Shown: in pieces, positions 1-6,364 of the stretch | How the letters are laid out: the number at the start of each line of letters is the position of its first letter | Numbering within the stretch: position 1 is the stretch's first letter | Source of the DNA: Thermoplasmatota archaeon | GTDB taxonomy: Archaea; Thermoplasmatota; E2; DHVEG-1 | NCBI GenBank assembly: GCA_030612095.1 | Contig: JAUWOO010000059.1 | Location: 1-10,279, forward strand | DNA length: 10,279 bases | Reading direction: 5' to 3' | The notes under the pieces: generated by a model | Seen by the model: the letters and a program-made list of their open reading frames with translations, nothing else | Told to the model about the DNA's origin: nothing | The model's database searches: none | Program-made: the position numbers and the translations under genes

Positions 1-9
1 TAATCCATC

Positions 10-24
10 ATCTGAAAATCAGAT
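10..24. promoter_or_regulatory. Small perfect inverted repeat ahead of the first operon
   Basis: ATCTGA (10-15) and TCAGAT (19-24) form a perfect 6-base inverted repeat around AAA, about 90 bases before the first gene. It could be an operator half-site pair or a weak RNA hairpin. A possible -10 hexamer TATAGT follows at 46-51, but no good -35 partner lies at normal spacing, so I do not call a promoter. AT-rich DNA yields such repeats by chance. Confidence 0.25.
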
Positions 25-115
25 ATACATCAAGAATGGTACTAGTATAGTGATAAGAAAAAGGGAAAAATAGGAATTTGTAAGACATAAACTGAATGTG
101 AAGAGGCGGAAATAT

Positions 116-517
116 ATGAAAATATGTGTGTCATCAACAGGTGAAGATTTGAATGCAAATGTTGATCCAAGGTTTGGACGCTGTCAGTGTTTCCTTATTG
201 TGAATACTGATACTATGGATTTTGAGTCTATTTCAAATGAAAGTGCAATGGCGTCTGGTGGTGCTGGTATACAGGCAGCTCAAACTGTAGCGAAAGCAGG
301 AGTTGAAGTGGTGATAACTGGGAATATGGGTCCAAATGCCTTTCAAACCTTGTCTGCAGCGGGAATAAAGATATTTATAGGTGCAGCTGGAACGATTGAT
401 GAAGTAGTGGAGAAATACAAAAAAGGAGAACTTGGGGAAACAGAGGCTCCTAGTGTAGGAAGCCATTTTGGAATGGGGGGCACTGGCAGAGGTCTTGGAA
501 GAGGTAGAAATCTATGA
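116..517 (+). CDS. NifX/NifB-type (dinitrogenase Fe-Mo cofactor domain) protein, first copy
   Basis: This 133-residue protein belongs to the small single-domain NifX/NifB C-terminal family, whose members bind or carry iron- or molybdenum-containing clusters. Family marks seen are the MKICVSSTG start, the DPRFGRC segment (residues 17-23), a VVITGNMGPNAF stretch (65-76) and an IFIGAAGT strand-turn (86-93). Cys23 and Cys25 are possible ligands. The last 14 residues are a Gly/Arg-rich tail, probably disordered. I prefer ATG 116 over an upstream in-frame GTG at 98 because the family begins with MKI and a purine-rich site (AGAGGCGGA) sits just before it. Its stop overlaps the next start by 4 bases. 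It need not mean nitrogen fixation, since such proteins are common in anaerobes without nitrogenase. It probably acts with the MinD-like ATPases downstream. Confidence 0.88.
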   Translation: MKICVSSTGEDLNANVDPRFGRCQCFLIVNTDTMDFESISNESAMASGGAGIQAAQTVAKAGVEVVITGNMGPNAFQTLSAAGIKIFIGAAGTIDEVVEKYKKGELGETEAPSVGSHFGMGGTGRGLGRGRNL

Positions 518-891
518 AAATATGTATACCAACTATGGGAGAAAGCGGGTTAGATGATAGTGTAGGGGAACATTTTGGCAGAGTGTCCACGTATACGATT
601 GTTGACCTTGATACTGATGAGGTGAAGGTTGTCTCTAACGTAAGTCATCATATGGGTGGACATAGTGATCCACCTGAGATCATGGCACGGGAAGGAGTCA
701 ATGTCATGATCTGCCAAGGACTCGGAAGACGTGCAATCAGTATGTTTGAAGAGTTGGGTATCGAGGTATATATTGGAGCAGTAGGGACTGTAAGAAATGC
801 TGTGGCAGCATTTAAACTGGGCAGGCTTCAAAAGGCAACCGTAGATGATGCCTGTGGAAAGCATGCATTCAGAGATCGTCATCATTTCTAG
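514..891 (+). CDS. NifX/NifB-type (dinitrogenase Fe-Mo cofactor domain) protein, second copy
   Basis: This 125-residue paralogue has the same fold signature: MKICIPTMG start, EHFGR (19-23), a strand ending in VNVMICQGLG (62-71) and VYIGAVGT (85-92). It differs from the first copy in its likely ligands. It carries a His cluster HHMGGH (45-50), Cys67, Cys114 and a C-terminal His-rich tail ending DRHHF, so the pair may bind metal differently. Its ATG overlaps the stop of the first copy (ATGA, 514-517), and GGAAGAGG just upstream can serve as ribosome-binding site, so the two are probably translated together. The role is inferred as carrier or accessory protein for an Fe-S or mixed-metal cluster, with the ATPases that follow after 67 bases. 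Confidence 0.88.
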   Translation: MKICIPTMGESGLDDSVGEHFGRVSTYTIVDLDTDEVKVVSNVSHHMGGHSDPPEIMAREGVNVMICQGLGRRAISMFEELGIEVYIGAVGTVRNAVAAFKLGRLQKATVDDACGKHAFRDRHHF

Positions 892-958
892 GAGGAAATT
901 CCGAAGGAAGTCCTTGCTGTATTGTATTTGATAATTAAAGAATAAAGGAGAATGAAGA

Positions 959-1795
959 ATGATTATATCTGTTGCAAGTGGGAAAGGTGGAACAGGGAAA
1001 ACAACAGTTGCCACAAACCTAGCTTTAAGCATAGGAAAAGCCCAGTTCATTGATTGTGATGTTGAAGAACCGAATGCAAATATTTTTCTAAAGGCAAAAA
1101 TCAAAGAGCATGAAGATGTCTCCGTAAGTATCCCAGAAATGGACAAAGAGAAATGTGACTACTGTGGAAAGTGTTCTGAGTTCTGTGTCTATAATGCATT
1201 GGCTGTTGTTCCATCTGATGTGCTTGTTTTCCCTGAATTGTGTCATTCATGTGGTGGATGTGAGCTTGTTTGTCCAAAGGATGCAGTTAGTTGGAATGAA
1301 CGAATTATTGGAAGACTTGAGCATGGACAAGTTGAGGACATCGATTTTTATCATGGATTACTAAATGTCGGAGAAATGCAGGCTGTTCCAGTGATTAAAG
1401 CCCTGAAAAGGAAAGTGGACAAAAGTAAGAATGTTATTATCGATGTTCCTCCTGGTACTTCCTGCCCAGTTATTGAGTCAATAAGTGGTTCAGATTATTG
1501 TATTCTTGTTACTGAACCTACTCCTTTTGGGCTTCATGATCTTAAACTTGCTGTTGAAGTAACAAGACATTTGAATATTCCCTTTGGAGTCATTATTAAT
1601 CGTGATGGTATTGGTGATAGAAAAGTCGAGCGTTATTGTAAGAATGAAAATATCCCTGTTCTTTTGAAAATTCCAGAAAGAAGAAAGATTGCGCATCTTT
1701 ATTCGAAGGGTATTATTTTAGCAAGTGAGGTTTATGAGTGGCATGAGATGTTCGGGCTAGTTTTTAATCGTATACAAGAAGAGGTGAAAGCATGA
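959..1795 (+). CDS. MinD/ParA-superfamily ATPase with inserted double 4Fe-4S ferredoxin domain, first copy
   Basis: The 278-residue cytoplasmic P-loop ATPase opens with a deviant Walker A, KGGTGKT at residues 9-15, followed by the Asp-rich switch DCDVEEPNAN (32-41). A bacterial ferredoxin domain is inserted at about residues 62-107, with two CxxCxxCxxxC sets: Cys66, 69, 72, 76 and Cys95, 98, 101, 105, the last followed by Pro. A Walker-B-like IIDVPPG follows in the second half. This architecture occurs next to NifX-type genes in many anaerobes and in the Desulfovibrio ORP locus. It is related to the Mrp/NBP35 cluster-carrier ATPases but has its own ferredoxin. AAAGGAG at 944-950 is well spaced from ATG 959. 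The stop overlaps the next start by 4 bases (ATGA at 1792). Client protein and cluster type cannot be read from sequence. Confidence 0.92.
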   Translation: MIISVASGKGGTGKTTVATNLALSIGKAQFIDCDVEEPNANIFLKAKIKEHEDVSVSIPEMDKEKCDYCGKCSEFCVYNALAVVPSDVLVFPELCHSCGGCELVCPKDAVSWNERIIGRLEHGQVEDIDFYHGLLNVGEMQAVPVIKALKRKVDKSKNVIIDVPPGTSCPVIESISGSDYCILVTEPTPFGLHDLKLAVEVTRHLNIPFGVIINRDGIGDRKVERYCKNENIPVLLKIPERRKIAHLYSKGIILASEVYEWHEMFGLVFNRIQEEVKA

Positions 1796-2655
1796 AGCAG
1801 CTCACAGTAATCAGTGGTAAGGGGGGTACAGGTAAAACATCTATTACAGCTGCTTTTGCATCTCTTGCAAAGAATGCTGTTCTTGCTGATTGTGATGTTG
1901 ATGCAGCTGATTTGCATCTTATTTTAAAACCTGATATTAAAAAAACAACAGGGTTTCATGGATTAAACATTGCACATATTGATAAAGATCGCTGTATTGA
2001 TTGTAAAAAATGCTATGAGTCTTGTAAGTTTGATGCAATTGATGAGGAAATCAATCTTATTAAGGAGTCTTGTGAAGGCTGTAGTGTCTGTGAGTATGTT
2101 TGTCCGGTTGACGCCATTACAATGGAAGAAAGGGATTCAGGTTTTGCATATATTTCCGATACTCGTTTTGGACCAATGGCTCATGCCATGTTGAAAACTG
2201 CTGAAGAGGCATCTGGAAAACTAGTTACGGTGGTGAGAAACAACGCAAAAACACTTGCTGAGGAGAAAAAGAAAGATTTGGTTATTATTGATGGACCTCC
2301 TGGTATTGGATGTCCTGTTATTGCTTCTCTAACCGGGGTTGACATGGTATTGATTGTTACTGAGCCGACGCTTTCCGCTATTCATGATCTTGAAAGGATA
2401 CTTGGTGTTGCAAACCATTTTGGTATTCCTTCTGTTGTTTGTGTTAACAAGTATGACATCAATATGGATAATACAGAAAAAATTGAGCAATACTGTAAAA
2501 GCAATGGTGTTGAGGTTGTTGGAAATCTTCCGTATGATACAGTTGTAACTAATGCTATGATTCATGAGCAGAATGTGATTGAGTTTTCAGATGGTAATTT
2601 TTCTGATAGAATTGCTGAGATGTGGGACAAAATTACGGAGAGGCTGATTGTATGA
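1792..2655 (+). CDS. MinD/ParA-superfamily ATPase with inserted double 4Fe-4S ferredoxin domain, second copy
   Basis: This 287-residue paralogue has the same plan: KGGTGKT at 10-16, DCDVDAADLH at 33-42, and an inserted ferredoxin with Cys68, 71, 74, 78 and Cys94, 97, 100, 104 followed by Pro. A Walker-B-like VIIDGPPG precedes GCPVIASLTG. Both copies keep all nucleotide-binding and cluster motifs, so they probably form a heterodimer rather than one being decayed; deviant-Walker ATPases normally dimerise across ATP. ATG 1792 overlaps the previous stop, and a GAAGAGGTG stretch just upstream can serve as ribosome-binding site. Its own stop again overlaps the next gene by 4 bases (2652-2655). The likely role is ATP-dependent assembly, transfer or maturation of a metal cluster together with the NifX-type proteins and the scaffold. 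Confidence 0.92.
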   Translation: MKQLTVISGKGGTGKTSITAAFASLAKNAVLADCDVDAADLHLILKPDIKKTTGFHGLNIAHIDKDRCIDCKKCYESCKFDAIDEEINLIKESCEGCSVCEYVCPVDAITMEERDSGFAYISDTRFGPMAHAMLKTAEEASGKLVTVVRNNAKTLAEEKKKDLVIIDGPPGIGCPVIASLTGVDMVLIVTEPTLSAIHDLERILGVANHFGIPSVVCVNKYDINMDNTEKIEQYCKSNGVEVVGNLPYDTVVTNAMIHEQNVIEFSDGNFSDRIAEMWDKITERLIV

Positions 2656-3089
2656 GCGAGGATAATGATTTTGAGGGGGTGGTAAAGGAGCTTCAACAAA
2701 AAATCGATCGTGATGAAGAAGAGACTTATTCAAAAAAGGTTATCAAAGAATATAGGAACCCAGTCAACTTTGGTTTTATTGAAAATCCAGATGCTACTGG
2801 ACAAGTAAAAGGACCTTGCAATGACACTATGAGAATGGATCTTAGGATTAAAGACAATGTTGTACAGGATGCTTGCTTTTGGACTGATGGCTGTGGTGCA
2901 AGTCTTGCTTGTGGAAACATGCTTACATCAATGATAAAAGGGAAAAACATTGAAGAATTAGATGGTATTTCTAGTGAACAATTGCTTGAAGTGTTAGATG
3001 GCCTTCCAAAGGAACACCAGCATTGTGCCAGGCTTGCTGTTGATACGTTGCATGAAGTTATTAAGGATTGCCATAAAAAGGGAGGATAA
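2652..3089 (+). CDS. IscU/NifU N-terminal-type iron-sulfur scaffold protein
   Basis: The 145-residue product resembles the NifU N-terminal/IscU scaffold, on which 2Fe-2S or 4Fe-4S clusters are built before transfer. The three family cysteines are in place: Cys56 in GPCND, Cys81 in DGCGAS and Cys125 in HCARLA. Cys75 and Cys87 are extra. An acidic/basic N-terminal stretch of about 30 residues precedes the NP.NFG.IENPDATG start seen in clostridial relatives. I place the start at ATG 2652, which overlaps the previous stop, rather than the in-frame ATG 2622 inside the ATPase gene. No cysteine desulfurase is visible nearby, so sulfur must come from elsewhere. Position in the operon suggests a scaffold dedicated to the ATPase/NifX set rather than the housekeeping one. 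Confidence 0.88.
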   Translation: MSEDNDFEGVVKELQQKIDRDEEETYSKKVIKEYRNPVNFGFIENPDATGQVKGPCNDTMRMDLRIKDNVVQDACFWTDGCGASLACGNMLTSMIKGKNIEELDGISSEQLLEVLDGLPKEHQHCARLAVDTLHEVIKDCHKKGG

Positions 3090-3145
3090 TGTGAAGATAA
3101 AATTCTTCTAATAAAATTGACAGAGAATTGTTATTGAGAGAAAAT

Positions 3146-3631
3146 ATGACAACAGAAAGAAATGAGGATTATTTGGAAGCACTTGACGCAATAATAGAAA
3201 GAAAAGGTTATGCTCAGGTAAAAGATGTATCGAAGATTCTAGGTGTAGCACCTTCAAGTGTTACAGAAATGTTCCGGAAACTGGGTGAAGCCGGTTATGT
3301 TAACTATAAGAAGTATGGTGGTGTAACGTTAACTGCAAAAGGAAAACGTATTGCTAAAAAAACTAGAAAGAAACATAATACCTTGAAGGAATTTCTTTTA
3401 AATCTTGGAGTTAACGAGAAAATATCTGACAAGGATGCATGTAGGATGGAGCATATTGTAACTCCTGAGACAATGGATAGGTTAACGAGATTTGTTGAAT
3501 TCATAAAAAGATTTGAAGACAGTCCAAGATGGTTAGATCATTTTAGATATTTCTATGATACTGGAGAATACATTGAATGCAATCCTAGTGATTCATCAAG
3601 TTGCCCAGTACATGGAAGTAAACAATCTTAG
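3146..3631 (+). CDS. DtxR/MntR-family metal-dependent transcriptional regulator
   Basis: This 161-residue protein has an N-terminal winged helix-turn-helix (about residues 8-65, with GVAPSSVTEMFRKL as the recognition region and a GGVTLTAKG wing), then a metal-binding/dimerisation domain. Counting from ATG 3146, Asp8, Glu11, His77, Glu102 and His103 fall at the same numbers as the metal ligands of Bacillus MntR, which strongly supports this start over the upstream TTG at 3128. Residue 99, Glu in MntR, is Cys here (ACRMEH), as in the iron sensor DtxR (ACRWEH). The C-terminal tail, roughly 20 residues longer than MntR, contains two Cys and a His. It lies 56 bases after the scaffold gene and probably controls this operon in response to iron or manganese. 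No operator was identified. Confidence 0.88.
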   Translation: MTTERNEDYLEALDAIIERKGYAQVKDVSKILGVAPSSVTEMFRKLGEAGYVNYKKYGGVTLTAKGKRIAKKTRKKHNTLKEFLLNLGVNEKISDKDACRMEHIVTPETMDRLTRFVEFIKRFEDSPRWLDHFRYFYDTGEYIECNPSDSSSCPVHGSKQS

Positions 3632-3697
3632 GGGGCATATTGCTTTGAAAGGTGGAAATGAAGTATTTAGATACATTATGACCAAATGATGTGATAT

Positions 3698-3907
3698 ATG
3701 ATGTATAGCAAAATGGTGTATGGTAAAAAGTTTCTTTTGAAAGAAGACGTTGCGGCTTCTGTTGCTGGGTTTGAACGGGAGGTAGAGGAACTTTCTTGTC
3801 AAGTTGATGCTTTTGTGGTTAAAAACTCTGTAAAATTACTTATTAAAAAATGGTTTTCAGATGTTATTGTAGAAAAGAAAAAAACAAAAACCAAAAATAA
3901 AAATTGA
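3698..3907 (+). CDS. Small ORF of unknown function, possibly the front of a frameshifted ferredoxin fusion
   Basis: This 69-codon frame starts at ATG 3698 (or 3701) with no clear ribosome-binding site. I do not recognise the product. It is mixed charged/hydrophobic with one Cys and ends in a Lys/Thr/Asn-rich tail over an A-rich tract. The ferredoxin motifs begin immediately after, one base out of frame. Removing one A from the seven-A run at 3878-3884 would join the two into a single 126-residue protein reading EKKKQKPKIKIDKEKC across the junction. It may therefore be the N-terminal part of a broken or slippage-expressed ferredoxin fusion, or simply spurious. Confidence 0.4.
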   Translation: MMYSKMVYGKKFLLKEDVAASVAGFEREVEELSCQVDAFVVKNSVKLLIKKWFSDVIVEKKKTKTKNKN

Positions 3908-4079
3908 TAAAGAAAAATGTATAGGCTGCGGTCTCTGTGAAGGAATATGCAGCGGACTTTTTCGAGTGGGAAATAATGGAAAAGAATACGCTAAGAATCC
4001 TAATTTAATTATTTACCGTATCCAAAAAGCAGTTGACAAATGCCCATCTAATGCAATAACCCTAGAGAAAGAAACATAG
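3897..4079 (+). pseudogene. 4Fe-4S ferredoxin coding segment without a canonical start
   Basis: Frame 3897-4079 encodes a 60-residue ferredoxin of the single-cluster type: Cys8, Cys11 and Cys14 (CIGCGLC), Cys18, and the remote Cys49 followed by Pro (KCPSNAI). In single 4Fe-4S ferredoxins the ligands are the first three plus the remote Cys. The frame is open only from 3873, after a TAG at 3870-3872, and has no ATG, GTG or TTG before the motif. The codon where Met would be expected (MKIDKEKC) is ATA at 3897-3899. Either the start codon mutated, or it was the C-terminal part of a fusion with the preceding ORF, shifted by one A in the A7 run. The rest looks intact, so decay is recent, the start is unusual, or the sequence has an error. 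Its tail is repeated at 8548-8649. Confidence 0.7.
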
Positions 4080-4168
4080 GCAAAAACATATAGCTACAAC
4101 CGCTCTTTGTATTGGGAAATACAAAAAAATACAAGATAAGCTGCATTAACAGCAGAAGGGAAAGAATA
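3978..4168 (+). repeat. Direct repeat R1, first copy (ferredoxin tail plus downstream spacer)
   Basis: This stretch aligns to 8548-8739. Over the coding part (3978-4079 against 8548-8649) I count 15 differences in 102 bases with no gap. The spacer after the stop also aligns, with one single-base indel in an A-run, and ends at the purine-rich GAAGGG. The downstream genes then differ completely: kinase-like here, CGGC protein there. Similarity of a non-coding spacer points to duplication of a DNA segment rather than two independent ferredoxin genes. Confidence 0.9.
4106..4125 (+). other. RNA hairpin conserved in both R1 copies
   Basis: TTTGTATT (4106-4113) pairs perfectly with AATACAAA (4118-4125) around a GGGA loop. 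The R1 counterpart at 8677-8694 keeps a 7-base stem, TTGTATT with AATGCAG around GGAG, where two substitutions give U-G wobble pairs instead of breaking the stem. An A-run follows, not a T-run, so this is not an intrinsic terminator on this strand. The function is unknown: mRNA processing or stability are possible. Confidence 0.4.
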
Positions 4169-4198
4169 ACATCAATAACTATAAGTGAGGAAAATAGA

Positions 4199-4223
4199 GG
4201 GGTGCAATCAGATTGGATACCCC
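4199..4223 (+). promoter_or_regulatory. Imperfect hairpin in the leader of the kinase-like gene
   Basis: GGGGT (4199-4203) pairs with ACCCC (4219-4223), and CAAT (4205-4208) with ATTG (4212-4215) around CAG, with a small asymmetric bulge. It ends 45 bases before the start codon. No U-run follows. I match it to no known riboswitch class. It could be a protein-binding or attenuating leader structure, or chance. Confidence 0.3.
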
Positions 4224-4268
4224 CGGATGGAAACATTGACAAAAAACTATGTAAGAAGGGGCAATAGC

Positions 4269-5372
4269 ATGAAAAAAATAGGGTTAATTGTGAATCCTAT
4301 AGCAGGAATGGGTGGAAGTGTTGGACTGAAGGGAACGGATGGAGGGATATACAAAAAGGCGTTAAAGTTAGGGGCTAAGACTGTGACGCCCAAGAGGACA
4401 AAAGAACTTCTGTCTTATATCAAGAACAGAAATGAGATTAACCTGGTTGTTGCACCTGGTAAAATGGGAGAAGCATATGTTAGAGAGTTTAATATCGCTT
4501 TCAAATTAATTGGTCAGGTGCCTGAAGAAACTTCAGCAGAGGACACTAGGAGGATCATAGGAGAGATGTTGAACGGTGGCATTGAACTTTTGGTATTTGT
4601 TGGTGGCGATGGTACCGCAAGGGATGTCTATGATGCAGTTGGTTCTAAGATTCCAGTTGTAGCTGTACCCTCTGGTGTCAAGGTCTTCAGTTCAGTATTT
4701 GCAGTTAGTGCAAGGGCTGCAGCAGAGATAGTAGATGCTTTTATCGAAGGCACAAACTTAACAGAAGAGGAAGTTCTTGATATAGATGAAAATGCCTTTA
4801 GAGATAACAGGCTGGCCTCGAAGCTATATGGCTATCTTATGGTTCCTAACGTCAAGAAACTCTTGCAAGCAGGTAAAGAAGCTTCAAGCATGGGCAAATC
4901 GTCTGTAGATAGTAAAGGTGAGATAGCAAGATATATCGTTGAAAATATGGACAAAGAGACTCTATGTCTGCTTGGTCCAGGTACAACTTTGAAGGCTATC
5001 ACTGATGATATGGGGCTCCCTAAGACACTTCTTGGTGTTGACGCGGTTTATAATAATAGGTTAGTTGGAAAGGATCTAAACGAAAAAGGTATTTTGAGGC
5101 TTTTAAAGAAATACAAGAGTAAAAAGATAATAGTAACCCCTATCGGTGGAAACGGTTTTATTTTTGGCCGCGGAAGTAAACAATTCACTCCAGAAGTAAT
5201 ACGACTTGTTGGCAGAGGGAATATAATAATCGTTGGTGCCTATGGCAAGGTAAGCAAATTGGACTGCCTTAGAGTTGATACGGGCGATTTCGAGATAGAT
5301 AAACTTCTCTCAGGACACATAAAAGTTATAGTAGGTAAAAAGGAGGAAATGGTAATGGAAGTAAGATGTTGA
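4269..5372 (+). CDS. ATP-NAD kinase-like protein (inorganic polyphosphate/ATP-NAD kinase family)
   Basis: The 367-residue product belongs to the predicted ATP-NAD kinase group (COG3199-like, related to AcoX), which shares the fold of NAD kinase and diacylglycerol kinase. Motifs seen are NPIAGMGGSVGLKGTDG (9-25), the catalytic-type GGDGT at 112-116 in FVGGDGTARDVYDA, PSGVKVFSSVFA after it, GPGTT near residue 240, and a C-terminal IGGNGFIFGRG glycine-rich segment. Most members are biochemically uncharacterised; the substrate may not be NAD. ATG 4269 has AAGGGGC at a good distance, whereas an in-frame GTG at 4185 lies within the leader hairpin region and has no good site. The stop overlaps the start of the aminotransferase gene, so the two form a coupled pair. 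The whole pair lies between repeats R1 and R2. Confidence 0.85.
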   Translation: MKKIGLIVNPIAGMGGSVGLKGTDGGIYKKALKLGAKTVTPKRTKELLSYIKNRNEINLVVAPGKMGEAYVREFNIAFKLIGQVPEETSAEDTRRIIGEMLNGGIELLVFVGGDGTARDVYDAVGSKIPVVAVPSGVKVFSSVFAVSARAAAEIVDAFIEGTNLTEEEVLDIDENAFRDNRLASKLYGYLMVPNVKKLLQAGKEASSMGKSSVDSKGEIARYIVENMDKETLCLLGPGTTLKAITDDMGLPKTLLGVDAVYNNRLVGKDLNEKGILRLLKKYKSKKIIVTPIGGNGFIFGRGSKQFTPEVIRLVGRGNIIIVGAYGKVSKLDCLRVDTGDFEIDKLLSGHIKVIVGKKEEMVMEVRC

Positions 5373-6361
5373 ATGAAATAAAGTTGAATATGAATGAGAT
5401 GCCATATCTTCCCCCAAGGGAGGTTATTGAGGCAGCCCAAAAAGGATTATCAAACTTGAATCGATATGCCAACCCAAGAGATTTAGAGTTGCTACGTGGA
5501 CTTCTCGCTGCGTACTCAGGTGTCTCTAAAAAGAATATCATTTTAAGCACTGGCTCAGACCCTTTATTAAGAGAAATAATTCATGTGTTTTCTAGGAGGA
5601 GGAAAGTTATTATGGTAAATCCGTCCTTTTTTCCTACTGTCCAATGTGCAAAAGAGTTTGTAACAAAATTGATTAAAATTCAGCTTAGACCACCAGAATT
5701 CAATTTGGATGCTGATATTATAACTAGTGAGACAAATGAACCAAGCCTAGTAATAATTGATAATCCTAATAATCCAACAGGCAAAATTCTGATAGATAGA
5801 GAGATGGCTAAAACTATTCTTGATAACAAAAATACATTGCTTGTAGTAGATGAAGCATATCATGAATTTTCGGGAGTAACCTTTGCTGATATGGTAGAAG
5901 AACATTCAAATCTTTCAGTTGTGAGGACACTGGATAAAGCTTTTGGTCTGGCAGGTGCTCGAATTGGGTATCTTATCGCAGGAGAAGATTTCCTAGATGC
6001 CTTTTCCACATTTTATGCATTTCTACCGCAGTCCAGTCTATATAGTGCTATGGAGGCAGTGAAAGATCCCAGTTATATCAAAAAGAATATTAAGCTTACC
6101 ATCAAGGAGAGAGAGCGGGTAGGAAAGAAATTAAAAGAGATGGGGCTTCAAGTGTATCCTAGTACCACCAATTTTCTGCTTATAAAATCAAATATACCCA
6201 GTGTAGCAAGAGAACTTAAGGATAAAGGGATATTGGTACTTGATCTTTCAAACCAATGGCTACCAGATTATATTAGAGTATCCCTGGGTACACTAAAAGA
6301 GAACAATATTTTCTTATCAAGTATGAAAGAAATTCTTAGGATATGTAATAAGGGAGAATAA
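5366..6361 (+). CDS. PLP-dependent aminotransferase, HisC-like (class I/II)
   Basis: This 331-residue fold-type I PLP enzyme resembles histidinol-phosphate aminotransferase: KLNMNEMPY near the start (HisC: KLNxNENPY), LNRYANP, NPNNPTGK at 133-140, the cofactor Asp162 in DEAYHEF, Lys191 in DKAFGLAGARIGY as the likely Schiff-base lysine, and a YIRVSLG arginine near the C-terminus. It is shorter than typical HisC (about 350-370) because the usual leading residues before KLN are absent. ATG 5366 overlaps the kinase-like stop by 7 bases. A strong AGGAGG at 5341 is rather far, and GGAAG at 5357 nearer. No other histidine gene is in view, so the substrate could be another amino acid or phosphate ester, as in CobD-type relatives. 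Pairing with the kinase-like gene suggests a shared pathway. Confidence 0.88.
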   Translation: MLNEIKLNMNEMPYLPPREVIEAAQKGLSNLNRYANPRDLELLRGLLAAYSGVSKKNIILSTGSDPLLREIIHVFSRRRKVIMVNPSFFPTVQCAKEFVTKLIKIQLRPPEFNLDADIITSETNEPSLVIIDNPNNPTGKILIDREMAKTILDNKNTLLVVDEAYHEFSGVTFADMVEEHSNLSVVRTLDKAFGLAGARIGYLIAGEDFLDAFSTFYAFLPQSSLYSAMEAVKDPSYIKKNIKLTIKERERVGKKLKEMGLQVYPSTTNFLLIKSNIPSVARELKDKGILVLDLSNQWLPDYIRVSLGTLKENNIFLSSMKEILRICNKGE

Positions 6362-6364
6362 ACT

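Noticed and set aside
550..1146. 198-codon open frame on the - strand
   Set aside because: It lies antisense across the second NifX gene, the gap and the first ATPase gene, all strongly supported by conserved motifs. The translation resembles no protein family.
116..3089. Nitrogen-fixation (nif) cluster
   Set aside because: Only NifX-type and scaffold domains are present. No nifH, nifD, nifK, nifE or radical-SAM NifB is visible, and these small domains are common in non-fixing anaerobes.
3117..3145. TTGACA at 3117 with GAAAAT 17 bases later, a possible promoter for the DtxR-type gene
   Set aside because: The transcript would begin at or inside the ATG 3146 that the metal-ligand numbering supports. 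The -10 match is weak and AT-rich DNA gives many such pairs.
3879..3885. A-AAA-AAC slippery heptamer for programmed -1 frameshifting into the ferredoxin
   Set aside because: The heptamer is out of phase with the upstream frame, and a -1 shift leads to a TAA at 3898. The ferredoxin needs a +1 shift or loss of one A.
4185..4268. In-frame GTG at 4185 extending the kinase-like protein
   Set aside because: The family begins at MKKIGLIVNP, ATG 4269 has a good ribosome-binding site, and the extension runs through the leader hairpin.
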